NCBI GenBank assembly: GCA_009908725.1
Contig: JAAAOT010000082.1
Coordinates: 1 to 36,922, forward strand
Reading direction: 5' to 3'
Origin: Bacteroidota bacterium
GTDB lineage: Bacteria > Bacteroidota > Rhodothermia > Rhodothermales > Salinibacteraceae
DNA length: 36,922 nt
Shown: piece after piece, positions 1 to 7,623 of the stretch
Position numbering within the stretch: position 1 is the first letter of the stretch
Layout of the letters: each line of letters starts with the position of its first letter
Translations under genes and position numbers: made by a program
The notes under the pieces: generated by a model
The model's database searches: none
Told to the model about the DNA's origin: nothing
What the model saw: only the letters and a program-made list of their open reading frames with translations

Positions 1-274
1 TTCCTCCGAACCGAGTTTTGCGATTGACGAGCTTACGGACCGGGAGATGGCGGTCTTTCAGATGCTCGGCCAGGGCTACAGCGTGCAGGACATTCAGGAC
101 CGCCTCAGCCTGAGCCGGAAGACCATCGAGACGTATCGTCGCCGGGCGAAGGAAAAGCTCGGGTTCGACACGGTGTCCGAATTGCTCCAGTACGCCGTCC
201 AGTGGACGTACGGGCAGGGCACTCACGGGCGGGATGCCGATGTACCCACTCCGAAGCCGCCGGCATCAAGCTGA
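1..274 (+). CDS. LuxR/NarL-type response regulator, C-terminal HTH part (5' end outside window)
   Basis: The reading frame is open from base 2 through the window edge, so this is the end of a longer gene, and the ATG at 47 is internal. The visible part is a LuxR/GerE helix-turn-helix: LTDREM at its start, then the recognition helix with SRKTIETYRRRAKEKLGF, then a short tail rich in Pro. It is nearly the same as the C-terminus of the complete response regulator at 844-1620, including the stretch ending LLQYAVQW, so the two are tandem paralogues. By family it binds DNA as a dimer after phosphorylation of a receiver domain that lies outside the window. The target is unknown; the neighbouring polysaccharide genes are the obvious candidates. 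Confidence 0.85.
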   Translation, partial: SSEPSFAIDELTDREMAVFQMLGQGYSVQDIQDRLSLSRKTIETYRRRAKEKLGFDTVSELLQYAVQWTYGQGTHGRDADVPTPKPPASS

Positions 275-336
275 TCGAGCGGCAGAGTGCCGGCATGATG
301 CTTTGATGCGCCACCCCCGAGCGGTGCTCAAGCCCC

Positions 337-364
337 AGGCTCATCCTCGCGCGAGGGTGAGCCT
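337..364. terminator. Perfect-stem hairpin, possible terminator
   Basis: The arms AGGCTCATCCTCG and CGAGGGTGAGCCT pair over about 13 bp with one T/G wobble and almost no loop. It lies 63 bp after the stop of the first response regulator. There is no run of T after it, so intrinsic termination is not certain. It could also be a protein site or part of a larger structure with the flanking repeats. Confidence 0.4.
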
Positions 365-377
365 GTCGTGTATCGGT

Positions 378-452
378 CATACCGCTCGGGTGCATACCGC
401 TCGGGTGCATACCGCTCGGGTGCATACCGCTCGGGTGCATAGCGGCTGGGTA
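378..452. repeat. 15-bp tandem repeat, four perfect copies plus one degraded
   Basis: The unit CATACCGCTCGGGTG occurs head to tail at 378-392, 393-407, 408-422 and 423-437. A changed fifth copy (CATAGCGGCTGGGTA) follows at 438-452. The 10-base core ACCGCTCGGG also occurs once in inverted orientation at 316-325. The copies are contiguous with no spacers, so this is not a CRISPR array. It may be a slippage-prone microsatellite or a set of regulator sites spaced by about 1.5 helical turns. Confidence 0.9.
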
Positions 453-627
453 GCGGCGTCGCCGGTCCCGAGATCTCGATACCTGATATTCGATAAATGG
501 TATAATGACACCAGTTGCCGGCCCAGGGGTGCGTCTGTGGAGCGCCCAAGGTCCGTCTTCCGCCATAGGTGCGGTTGACCGGGAATGCGCCCGATCTACA
601 TTGTGGGTTGGGTGAGAACTTATGCGG

Positions 628-658
628 TGCAAAAACAGGAAAAAGATACATTTTTGCA
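628..658. promoter_or_regulatory. A/T-rich inverted repeat upstream of response regulator
   Basis: TGCAAAAA at 628-635 is the reverse complement of TTTTTGCA at 651-658, with a 15-base gap. This is one of the few A/T-rich patches in the spacer. The right arm contains TACATTTTTG, which loosely resembles the Bacteroidota -7 element (TA, two bases, TTTG). It lies about 190 bp before the regulator start at 844. A promoter or operator is possible but unproven. Confidence 0.25.
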
Positions 659-843
659 TGCCGAGACCGGGCACCGTTCGTGTGCACCCCTCCCGCCCCT
701 CTTCTTGCACGCCGTGCGCCTGCGTGTCGAGCCCCGGCTCTGCTCCCCTTCTGAAATGACGGGTAGAAACGACACGAGCCCATTCCGCAGGTCGGCACCG
801 GCTCCTCGGATGTCGATCTGCACTCACAGGCGACGATAAACGA

Positions 844-1620
844 ATGAATGAGACCTTCGAGGCGCAACCGACGCGGATCCGCCGCAGTCAATCTAATAAT
901 GGCTCCAGCGATCGCACACGGGTCTTCGTGATTGACGATCACCCTGCGATTCGCGAAGCTCTTGCGACGACGATCAACAGTAAGGTCGACATGCGCATGG
1001 TGGGGGAGAGCGGGTCGGCCAAGCAGGCGCTGCGTCAAATCGAGCGAAATGTGCCCGACGTCGTTATCGTCGATATTTCCCTGGACGACGCACACGGCCT
1101 TGATCTGGTCGAAGAACTTCGCAGCCGGTTTCCGTCGGTGCGAATCATCGTGTTCTCGATGTACGACGAGAGTGTCTACGCTGAACGGGCCATTCGGGCG
1201 GGGGCGTCCGGCTACATTATGAAGAGCGAGCCGACGGAAAACGTGGTTTCGGCCGTGCAGGCGGTGAGCGACGGTGAGGTCTATTTGAGCCGACGCATGT
1301 CCTCTCGCATCCTGAGCAAAGTGATCCGCCAGCAGGATTACCAGCTGGGATCGGCGACGGAGAAGCTGACCGATCGCGAGATGACGGTTTTCCAGAAGCT
1401 CGGGGAGGGTCACAGCGTCCGCGAGATTGCTGCGCAGCTCGATCTCAGCCGGAAAACGATTGAGACCTATCGTCGGCGCGCGAAGGAGAAGCTCGGTTTT
1501 GAGACCGTGGCGGAGCTGCTGCAGTACGCCGTCCAGTGGGCCTTTGGACGAGACGAGGAGCGAAGCACGAAGGAGGGCAATTCAAATGGTCAGGAGTCAG
1601 CCGATCGTTCCGCCGACTAA
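844..1620 (+). CDS. LuxR/NarL-family two-component response regulator
   Basis: A 258-residue protein with an N-terminal receiver domain (about 25-145) and a C-terminal LuxR helix-turn-helix (about 178-240). The receiver has the acidic pair D31-D32, the likely phospho-acceptor D77 in VVIVDIS and the conserved lysine K127 in GYIMK. The HTH carries LTDREM and SRKTIETYRRRAKEKLGF. It is a transcription factor that would be switched by phosphorylation from a sensor kinase, but no kinase is in the window. The ATG at 844 leaves a 24-residue leader before the receiver; ATG GAG follows no clear ribosome site, as is usual in this phylum. The truncated paralogue upstream shares most of its HTH. Its place just before the polysaccharide genes suggests it controls them, which is inference. 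Confidence 0.92.
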   Translation: MNETFEAQPTRIRRSQSNNGSSDRTRVFVIDDHPAIREALATTINSKVDMRMVGESGSAKQALRQIERNVPDVVIVDISLDDAHGLDLVEELRSRFPSVRIIVFSMYDESVYAERAIRAGASGYIMKSEPTENVVSAVQAVSDGEVYLSRRMSSRILSKVIRQQDYQLGSATEKLTDREMTVFQKLGEGHSVREIAAQLDLSRKTIETYRRRAKEKLGFETVAELLQYAVQWAFGRDEERSTKEGNSNGQESADRSAD

Positions 1621-1992
1621 CGTTGCAGGGCGGACGATTTACTGGACGTGCGGGACTCCTTCCTGGACGCTCGGGACTCCGGTCGGAGCGTCGAACGGTT
1701 GGCGAGCCGAGGGTACTTCATCGGTTGACGCGCGGTCGGGGCTGTCTCTACGCCCTTTTGCAGAACGGTACGGATCCGGCGTCCGCGTTATCTCGGCGCC
1801 GGCGCACATTTCCAACCGTACGTCCCCCGACTTTTGGCGCAAACGTCTCTGGGAAAAGAGCTACCAGCACGCCAAATCTCTGTGCCAGAAGCCTGCTTCC
1901 CTTGCGCTAGTACCGTACCGTGCGCCACGCTAACGCGCCGTAGACTATGCCCACACTGATTCTCCGCGCACTTCCTATCGTTCCGTCGATAT
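1621..1992. other. Intergenic region before the GT4 gene, with a 21-base-period direct repeat
   Basis: 372 bases with no convincing gene; the ORFs crossing it are out-of-frame extensions from the response regulator. A near-perfect 17-base direct repeat (TGGACG, two variable bases, CGGGACTCC) occurs at 1643-1659 and 1664-1680, 21 bases apart, or two helical turns. This could be a dimer binding site upstream of the glycosyltransferase gene. No clear promoter was recognised. Confidence 0.5.
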
Positions 1993-3258
1993 ATGCCCTC
2001 GATATCGCACGATATTCTTAGCCGTAACGGCAATGCGGGCGTTCTGGAGGGAGATGGGGGACTGGACTCGTCCACCACTCTAAGGCCGGGGCGGGTGGGT
2101 CTGGTCCACGACTGGCTTCCGGTGTATGCCGGAGCGGAGCGCGTGCTCGAGCAGATGATCCGGGCGTATCCTGCCTCGGACCTCTACAGCCTGATCGATT
2201 TCGTCCCTGAGAACCAGCGTGATTTTCTCCAGGGAAAAACGGTCGAGACGTCCTTCATTCAGCGGCTGCCGTTTTCGCAAACGAAGTACCGATACTATCT
2301 AGCGCTCGCGCCGATGGCGATCGAGCAGTTCGACCTGTCGGAATACGACGTCGTGGTGTCTTCGAGTTATGCCGTGGCGAAGGGGTTGCTGACCCGCGCC
2401 GATCAGCTACACGTCAGCTACGTGCACAGCCCCATGCGCTACGCCTGGGATCTTCACCACGACTACCTGAAGCAGAGCGGCCTGACCAGCGGTCCCCGAA
2501 GCATCCTGGCTCGCGCTGTTCTCCACTATATGCGCCTCTACGATGCCATCGCAGCGGACCGGGTGGACGTGTTCGTCGCCAACTCTCAGCACGTGGCACG
2601 ACGCATCTGGAAGACATATCGTCGACGTGCGCAGGTGATTTATCCGCCCGTCGACGTCAATCGGTTCAAGCTGCAGACGGAGAAGGAGGACTTCTACCTG
2701 ACGATGTCCCGGCTCGTACCCTACAAACGCATCGACCTCATCGTGGAGGCGTTCACGGCGATGCCTGACAAAGAGTTGGTTGTGATCGGAGACGGCCCGG
2801 ACATGCGGAAAATCGAAAAGCTCGCGGGGCCGAACGTGACGCTCCTCGGGTACCAGCCGGACGAAGCCGTCGAATACTACATGCAGGCCGCACGAGCCTT
2901 CGTCTTTGCCGCGGAAGAGGACTTCGGTATTGTCCCGGTCGAGGCCCAGGCGTGTGGCACGCCCGTGATTGCCTACGGAAAAGGCGGCGCCCTGGAAACG
3001 ATCATTCCCGGAAGCACGGGCGTGTTTTTCCAGGAACAAAATGTGGCCCATCTGAAGAACGCCATCGACGACTTTGAGTCGCTGGAAGACCGACTCCACC
3101 CGGAGCGTATTCGGGAAAACGCGGAGCGATTTGCTCCAGAGGTCTTCAGGCGAACCTTTACGCGGGCCGTCAACCATGCCTACGCCGAGTTCATCGACGA
3201 CCACTTCGTGTCGAATCAGCACGTCCTCCGCACCGCGCCCCCCCAAGTCGTTGGATAG
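1993..3258 (+). CDS. Family 4 glycosyltransferase (GT-B fold)
   Basis: A 421-residue GT4 enzyme that would add a sugar from a nucleotide donor to the lipid-linked repeat unit at the inner face of the membrane. The N-terminal half holds the acceptor side (VGLVHDWLPVYAGAERVL, about residues 36-53) and a YVHSPMRYAW segment typical of WbaZ-like mannosyl- or rhamnosyltransferases. The C-terminal donor-binding half has SRLVPYKR and the family E-x7-E motif at E309-E317 (EDFGIVPVE), followed by ACGTPVIAYGKGG. The length is usual for the family. The first 35 residues carry no motif, so the true start could be a little downstream. It is followed after 65 bp by the initiating transferase and is probably transcribed with it. 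The sugar cannot be told from sequence alone. Confidence 0.9.
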   Translation: MPSISHDILSRNGNAGVLEGDGGLDSSTTLRPGRVGLVHDWLPVYAGAERVLEQMIRAYPASDLYSLIDFVPENQRDFLQGKTVETSFIQRLPFSQTKYRYYLALAPMAIEQFDLSEYDVVVSSSYAVAKGLLTRADQLHVSYVHSPMRYAWDLHHDYLKQSGLTSGPRSILARAVLHYMRLYDAIAADRVDVFVANSQHVARRIWKTYRRRAQVIYPPVDVNRFKLQTEKEDFYLTMSRLVPYKRIDLIVEAFTAMPDKELVVIGDGPDMRKIEKLAGPNVTLLGYQPDEAVEYYMQAARAFVFAAEEDFGIVPVEAQACGTPVIAYGKGGALETIIPGSTGVFFQEQNVAHLKNAIDDFESLEDRLHPERIRENAERFAPEVFRRTFTRAVNHAYAEFIDDHFVSNQHVLRTAPPQVVG

Positions 3259-3323
3259 GCCGACGCTCGAACGACGGTCCCCTTCGGCTTGTCCATCAAC
3301 TGCTCCGCATCCAATTCAATCCC

Positions 3324-4817
3324 GTGGCTGCTACTCTTCAGCATGACTCGATGCTCAGGCACCCGTCGCAGGATTTGACGCTGGTGTCTCAGTCCGACGT
3401 TGCCACGGCTTCGGCGCGATGTGTAGACGCCATCGACGCGAGGCGGGCGCGGATGATGACCCTGTTTGCGCTTGTAGCGACCGATCTCGTGGGGTTTGCG
3501 TCCGTGCTTGGACTCCTGGACCTGCTCGCGAATGCCTTCGCACCGGCGTACGCGACGTCTGTCTGGTCGGCAGGCTTGCTAATTCCGGTGATGCTTGCCT
3601 CGTTCGTCTTTCTTGGACTGTACCAGCACACGCGGATGCATCCGGCCGACGAGATGCGTCTCGCCAGTCAGGTCACGCTCACCATCGGTATGACTGCGGC
3701 GATGGCGGCGTACATTGGAGACGGTGATCCGGCGGTGGCGACGACGATCGGTGCGGCGGGTGTTCTCGGCGCACTCGTGGTTCCTCTCTGCCGTGGATTC
3801 GTTCGCGTCGTCTGCGCCCGTGCCGACTGGTGGGGGCAGACGACCGCCGTGATCGGGCAGACCGACCAGGCGCTGGCCGTCGTGGACACGCTCCGCCGCT
3901 GGCCGGAGATCGGCCTGCGCCCGGTTGCGCTTCTGACGGACCGGCCGGTCGACGTGCCGATCTGGAGCGGGCCGAGTGGAATGGCGCTGCACGTGGCCGC
4001 GAACCACAAGATTCCGTGCGCGATTGTCGTCGAACCTGACCTGGACGCCGAAGCACACGATCACCTCGTGGCTCGCTACAGCAAGTTCTTCGACAACGTC
4101 CTCGTCGTTCCCGATGTCAAGAAGGGAGCCGCTGCGTTGTGGCGAACCGGTCGGACGCATCAGGGGCTCGTCGGCTACGGCGTCAGCCATTACGAACTGC
4201 AGTTGGGGGCCCGATTCGCCAAGCGGATTGTCGACGTCGTCGGCGCCCTGCTTCTGACGATTGCGACGCTGCCGCTCTTGCTAACGATCGCCGCGCTCAT
4301 CAAGCTCGACTCTCGCGGTCCCGTCTTTTTCAGCCAGAACCGAATGGGACGTCAGGGCCGCTGTTTCCCGGTCTTGAAGTTTCGGACGATGCACGTGAAC
4401 GCGGATGAGCTCCTGGCGGATTTGCTCAAACACGATGACAACCTCCGCAGGGAATACGAGCAGTACCACAAGCTACGCGACGATCCACGGGTTACCCGGA
4501 TCGGGCGATTGCTGCGGCGCTACAGCCTGGATGAGCTGCCCCAACTGCTGAATGTGATCGTCGGCCACATGAGCCTGGTTGGCCCCCGGGCGTACATGCC
4601 GCGGGAGCTTCCCAAAATGAATAACCTCGCGAGCATCGTGCTGCAGACCCCGCCCGGCATCACCGGGCTGTGGCAGGTGTCCGGGCGCAATGCGCTCAGC
4701 TTCGAGCGTCGGGTCGATCTCGACGTGCATTATTTCAAGAACTGGTCGCCATGGCTCGATCTGTACCTCCTGATCCGTACCGTTCCCGTGGTTTTATCCG
4801 GAGAGGGAGCGTCATGA
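3324..4817 (+). CDS. Polyprenyl-phosphate sugar-1-phosphate transferase (WbaP/ExoY/WcaJ type)
   Basis: A 497-residue initiating transferase that moves a hexose-1-phosphate from a nucleotide sugar to undecaprenyl phosphate, the first step of repeat-unit synthesis. The N-terminal part has four likely membrane helices (about 44-70, 80-102, 117-132, 138-160) and then a soluble CoA-binding-like domain. The C-terminal bacterial sugar transferase domain (about 298-497) begins with a hydrophobic helix (302-326). It carries KFRTM, DDPRVTRIGRLLRRYSLDEL, GHMSLVGPRAYMP and PPGITGLWQVSGRN, all hallmarks of the family. The longest frame starts at GTG 3324, but ATG at 3351 (residue 10) is an equally good start. 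Its TGA overlaps the ATG of a possible 34-codon ORF (ATGA at 4814), and the Wzc-like kinase starts 93 bp later. Confidence 0.92.
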   Translation: MAATLQHDSMLRHPSQDLTLVSQSDVATASARCVDAIDARRARMMTLFALVATDLVGFASVLGLLDLLANAFAPAYATSVWSAGLLIPVMLASFVFLGLYQHTRMHPADEMRLASQVTLTIGMTAAMAAYIGDGDPAVATTIGAAGVLGALVVPLCRGFVRVVCARADWWGQTTAVIGQTDQALAVVDTLRRWPEIGLRPVALLTDRPVDVPIWSGPSGMALHVAANHKIPCAIVVEPDLDAEAHDHLVARYSKFFDNVLVVPDVKKGAAALWRTGRTHQGLVGYGVSHYELQLGARFAKRIVDVVGALLLTIATLPLLLTIAALIKLDSRGPVFFSQNRMGRQGRCFPVLKFRTMHVNADELLADLLKHDDNLRREYEQYHKLRDDPRVTRIGRLLRRYSLDELPQLLNVIVGHMSLVGPRAYMPRELPKMNNLASIVLQTPPGITGLWQVSGRNALSFERRVDLDVHYFKNWSPWLDLYLLIRTVPVVLSGEGAS

Positions 4818-4918
4818 ATCCTCCCCTTATACGGACCATCTCTCGGACTGCTAAAGCGCTGTCTGCGACGCACCGCCGAGTCCGCCCCGTGTCGAGTAAC
4901 CCCCAGGTCAATGAGTGA
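4814..4918 (+). CDS. Possible 34-residue coupling ORF between transferase and kinase genes
   Basis: An ATG at 4814 overlaps the stop of the sugar transferase gene as ATGA. The frame runs 34 codons to TGA at 4916-4918, which overlaps the start of the kinase gene (ATGAGTGA at 4911). The product is short, basic and without a recognised domain. An ORF that exactly bridges two genes with stop/start overlaps at both ends is what translational coupling looks like, but at this length chance is a fair alternative. No ribosome site stands out. Confidence 0.3.
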   Translation: MNPPLIRTISRTAKALSATHRRVRPVSSNPQVNE

Positions 4919-7328
4919 ACGCAACGACTTACCGAGTTTGGTTTCCGGCGACGTCCGCAGTTCCGTTCGCCATGATCCTTCAAGATCCGCAAACGGTTTC
5001 GGCCCCGGTTCAGCGAGGTCGGGAGAACGAGACGATGCGGGGGTCGATATCGCCGAAACCGTCAGTATTCTCCGTCGCGGCAAGTGGATTATTGCGGGGA
5101 CGACGCTGCTCATCATGGCTCTGGTAGGCGCCTATACATACACATTAGATCCGGTGTATGAGGCGTACAGCATCGTTCGCCTCGACACAGGACCGCAGTC
5201 CATGCGGCTGGCCGCAATCGGTCACGATCGCGACCTGGCCAGTGAGGTGGGGGTGCTGGAGTATTCCGCAGACCTCTCCAGACGGGTCATCGAGGAACTT
5301 CGAAAGACGGAGGATGCTCTCGGGGAGACCGGCCGATTCCCCCTGCTGTATTTAGCGGACGGCCGTTCCCGAACGACGCAGGAGAGTATAGTTGAGCTGT
5401 CAGAGGCCGTCTCTTTTCGGCCGATGCCGAGTCAGGGTATGATCGAGATCACGGTTGAAAGTCAGGTCCCGGAGGAGGCGGCGACGGCAGCAAACATCTA
5501 CGTTCGGGAGTACGAAACCTACAGTCGCGAAAAAGCCCGCGCAGGCGTGGTTGCTGCTCGAGAGTTTCTGGAGCACCAGGCGGAGAAGCGGCTTGATGAG
5601 ATTCAACGTCTCGAGGTGCAGTGGGAGGCCTTTGCAAATAGCAATCAGGTGGTCACGCAGGGAATGGCCGGGGAGCGGCTTGTAGCCGAATACGCCGACC
5701 TTTCGGCCCGGCGTGACGCACTGGAGTTCGAGCTGGAGCAGGAGCGGGAGGCGCTTCGGCTTTTACGCGAGCAGCTTACGCAGTTCGAGCCCGACGTGCG
5801 TCAGGGCGTGCAGCAGGAGCAGGCGGCAAGCGGACTGCGGAGTGAGATTCAGGTCCTGGGGGAACGGATCGGACGTATGAAGGCAGAAGCAGCGCAATAC
5901 TACGTTGCAAATGAGGGCCTGGAAGGGGACCGGGAACGGATCGACCGAGAATTTTCCGACCTTGCAGAAATCCTGCGGCGGATCGATGGTTTTGAGAAGC
6001 GCAAGAGAGATCTCACGAATCGGCTCGTTTCGCAGGCGTCGGAAATGACCGGGGTTGCCTCGGGCGCCGATTTCGGAGAGGGCGGGGCCAGCGGGGAAGG
6101 TACACTCGCGCGGGTCGCAACGCTCCGTAACCGGATCACGGAACAGGAAACCCGGATCGGTCAGATGGAAGCGCAGATCGGCGGACTCGATCAAACGATT
6201 CGAGGCTACGAGCCGCGACTGAGCCAGATTCCCCAGCAGACGATCCAGCGAGAGGCGCTCGACCGAAAACTGACACAGGCTGAGGCCTTCTACCAATCGA
6301 TCACGGCCGAGCTACAGCGAACGATCATTGCGGAAGAGTCCGAGCTTGGCTACGTCGAAACGGTTCGGCACGCGTTCGTCCCCACGGTACCGGTCCGACC
6401 GAACGTCCGGCAGAACGTCCTTCTGAGCCTCCTCCTGGGCGTCGGATTTGGAGTGGGCCTGGTCTTCCTGCGAGAGGCATCTCAGGTACAGCTCCAGCGG
6501 CCGGACGACCTCGTGCGACATGGGTACCCCGTCATGGGCATCGTCCCGGACATGGAGGAGGAGATCTCCAACAAATTCCGCGGACGCCTGAGCGTCAACG
6601 TGGAAGGACATACGCTGTCCACCCGGCTGCTGCCCCTGCTCAGCCCGTGGTCCTCGGTGACGGAAAACTACCGTCTCCTCCGTACGAATCTGCAGTACTC
6701 GAACAACGGCGAGGCGTATGGACGGGCGCCGAGAACGATTCTTGTGACGAGCCCGGAACCTGGAGATGGAAAGACGACCACGGCGGTCAACCTCGCCCTC
6801 ACGTTCGTGCTCGGCGGAAAGCGCGTACTCTTGATTGATGCGGACATGCGCCGGCCGAATGCGTATAAACTCCTGGGCATGGAACGGGGGCCGGGACTCG
6901 CGGAAATGCTTCGAGGGGAGGCGCAGCGCCAGATCGTCCGTCGAACCTGCGTGGATGGACTGTACTTCGTTCCGTCCGGGACGACGGACGACCCGCCGAC
7001 CGAAGCCCTTCACTCAGGTCGACTGGACAAGCTGATCGAACTGGGCAAGAGTCGCTGCGACGTGGTGATTATTGACACGCCACCCGTACTTGCCGCCAGT
7101 GATCCCATCGTTCTTGCCCCGCGTGCAGACGCCAACCTTGTGGTCGCCTCCGCGGATAAGACGAGTCTGAAAGCACTGAATCTAACGCGTGATATGTTGG
7201 AGGGCGTGGGGGTGGCGATCACCGGTGTTATTTTTAATCGCTTTGACGCGTCGAAATTGGGGGATTCAACCTACCGCTACGGGTACTACAGCGCCGACGA
7301 GTATAAGGAGTACCGTATGGCATCATAG
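4911..7328 (+). CDS. Wzc-like polysaccharide co-polymerase / BY-type tyrosine autokinase (copy 1)
   Basis: An 805-residue inner-membrane protein that sets chain length and gates export. A Wzz-type N-terminal part has a membrane helix at about 59-75, a long periplasmic region rich in coiled coil (roughly 190-470) and a second helix at about 503-522. The cytoplasmic kinase domain has Walker A (PGDGKTTT, K621), Walker A' (LLIDADMRRP, 641-649) and Walker B (VVIIDTPP, D722). The tail has six tyrosines (788, 790, 792, 793, 798, 801), the usual autophosphorylation cluster. It lies 93 bp after the initiating transferase. A second copy of the same architecture is encoded at 9811-12165. The ATG at 4911 gives a 58-residue leader before the first helix, long but plausible. 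Confidence 0.94.
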   Translation: MSERNDLPSLVSGDVRSSVRHDPSRSANGFGPGSARSGERDDAGVDIAETVSILRRGKWIIAGTTLLIMALVGAYTYTLDPVYEAYSIVRLDTGPQSMRLAAIGHDRDLASEVGVLEYSADLSRRVIEELRKTEDALGETGRFPLLYLADGRSRTTQESIVELSEAVSFRPMPSQGMIEITVESQVPEEAATAANIYVREYETYSREKARAGVVAAREFLEHQAEKRLDEIQRLEVQWEAFANSNQVVTQGMAGERLVAEYADLSARRDALEFELEQEREALRLLREQLTQFEPDVRQGVQQEQAASGLRSEIQVLGERIGRMKAEAAQYYVANEGLEGDRERIDREFSDLAEILRRIDGFEKRKRDLTNRLVSQASEMTGVASGADFGEGGASGEGTLARVATLRNRITEQETRIGQMEAQIGGLDQTIRGYEPRLSQIPQQTIQREALDRKLTQAEAFYQSITAELQRTIIAEESELGYVETVRHAFVPTVPVRPNVRQNVLLSLLLGVGFGVGLVFLREASQVQLQRPDDLVRHGYPVMGIVPDMEEEISNKFRGRLSVNVEGHTLSTRLLPLLSPWSSVTENYRLLRTNLQYSNNGEAYGRAPRTILVTSPEPGDGKTTTAVNLALTFVLGGKRVLLIDADMRRPNAYKLLGMERGPGLAEMLRGEAQRQIVRRTCVDGLYFVPSGTTDDPPTEALHSGRLDKLIELGKSRCDVVIIDTPPVLAASDPIVLAPRADANLVVASADKTSLKALNLTRDMLEGVGVAITGVIFNRFDASKLGDSTYRYGYYSADEYKEYRMAS

Positions 7329-7623
7329 GCGGACTCGATGAGCCCGCCCGCCATCCCCGTCCGGGCTCGCTGCTCATCAGGGACGCAGTACCCGAAACCA
7401 TACTCGGCGTGATCCTGAAAGTCGCGGGCGTTCCTGAGGACGCCACGTCGCCGACCGGTCCGTACCAGGGTGTGCAAAGTCCTCTAGCTAATCATTTCGA
7501 GCTTACCCTGAGAGGCGTCCTCCAGAGCGTAGGACGTAAGGTGTCTGCGCATCGGATCGAGGAGGCATGGTGACTGCCATCGGATAGATGCGTCACCAAG
7601 GTCATGGAAACAGCGGACGCCCA
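7329..7623. other. Convergent intergenic region with hairpins
   Basis: 295 bases between the kinase gene (+) and the T9SS cargo gene (-). It holds a 7-bp stem with one bulge and a 3-base loop at 7427-7444 (GGCGTTCC, TGA, GGACGCC) and a 6-bp stem at 7516-7536 (CGTCCT and AGGACG). Neither is followed by a T run. Their place between convergent genes makes a shared terminator likely. No gene was seen. Confidence 0.4.

Larger units (their letters stand above)
275..843. other. Intergenic spacer between two response-regulator paralogues
   Basis: 569 bases with no convincing gene. The ORFs here run into or oppose the flanking regulators and have arginine-rich, low-complexity translations. The spacer holds a strong hairpin (337-364), four perfect 15-bp tandem repeats (378-437) with an inverted copy of their core at 316-325, and an A/T-rich patch with an inverted repeat (628-658) upstream of the second regulator. 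A terminator for the first gene and a promoter for the second should lie here. Confidence 0.6.

Noticed and set aside
378-452. Possible CRISPR array
   Set aside because: The 15-base units are directly adjacent with no unique spacers and no cas genes are near.
105-827. 240-codon minus-strand frame over the first regulator and spacer
   Set aside because: It runs antisense through a clear HTH gene, includes the 15-bp repeats as SGMHP units and has no recognisable domain.
328-1413. 361-codon minus-strand frame over the second regulator
   Set aside because: Mostly antisense to a response regulator with all receiver residues; the translation is His- and Arg-rich noise.
2407-3246. 279-codon minus-strand frame inside the GT4 gene
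   Set aside because: Antisense to the conserved GT4 domains including the E-x7-E motif; a high-G+C shadow.
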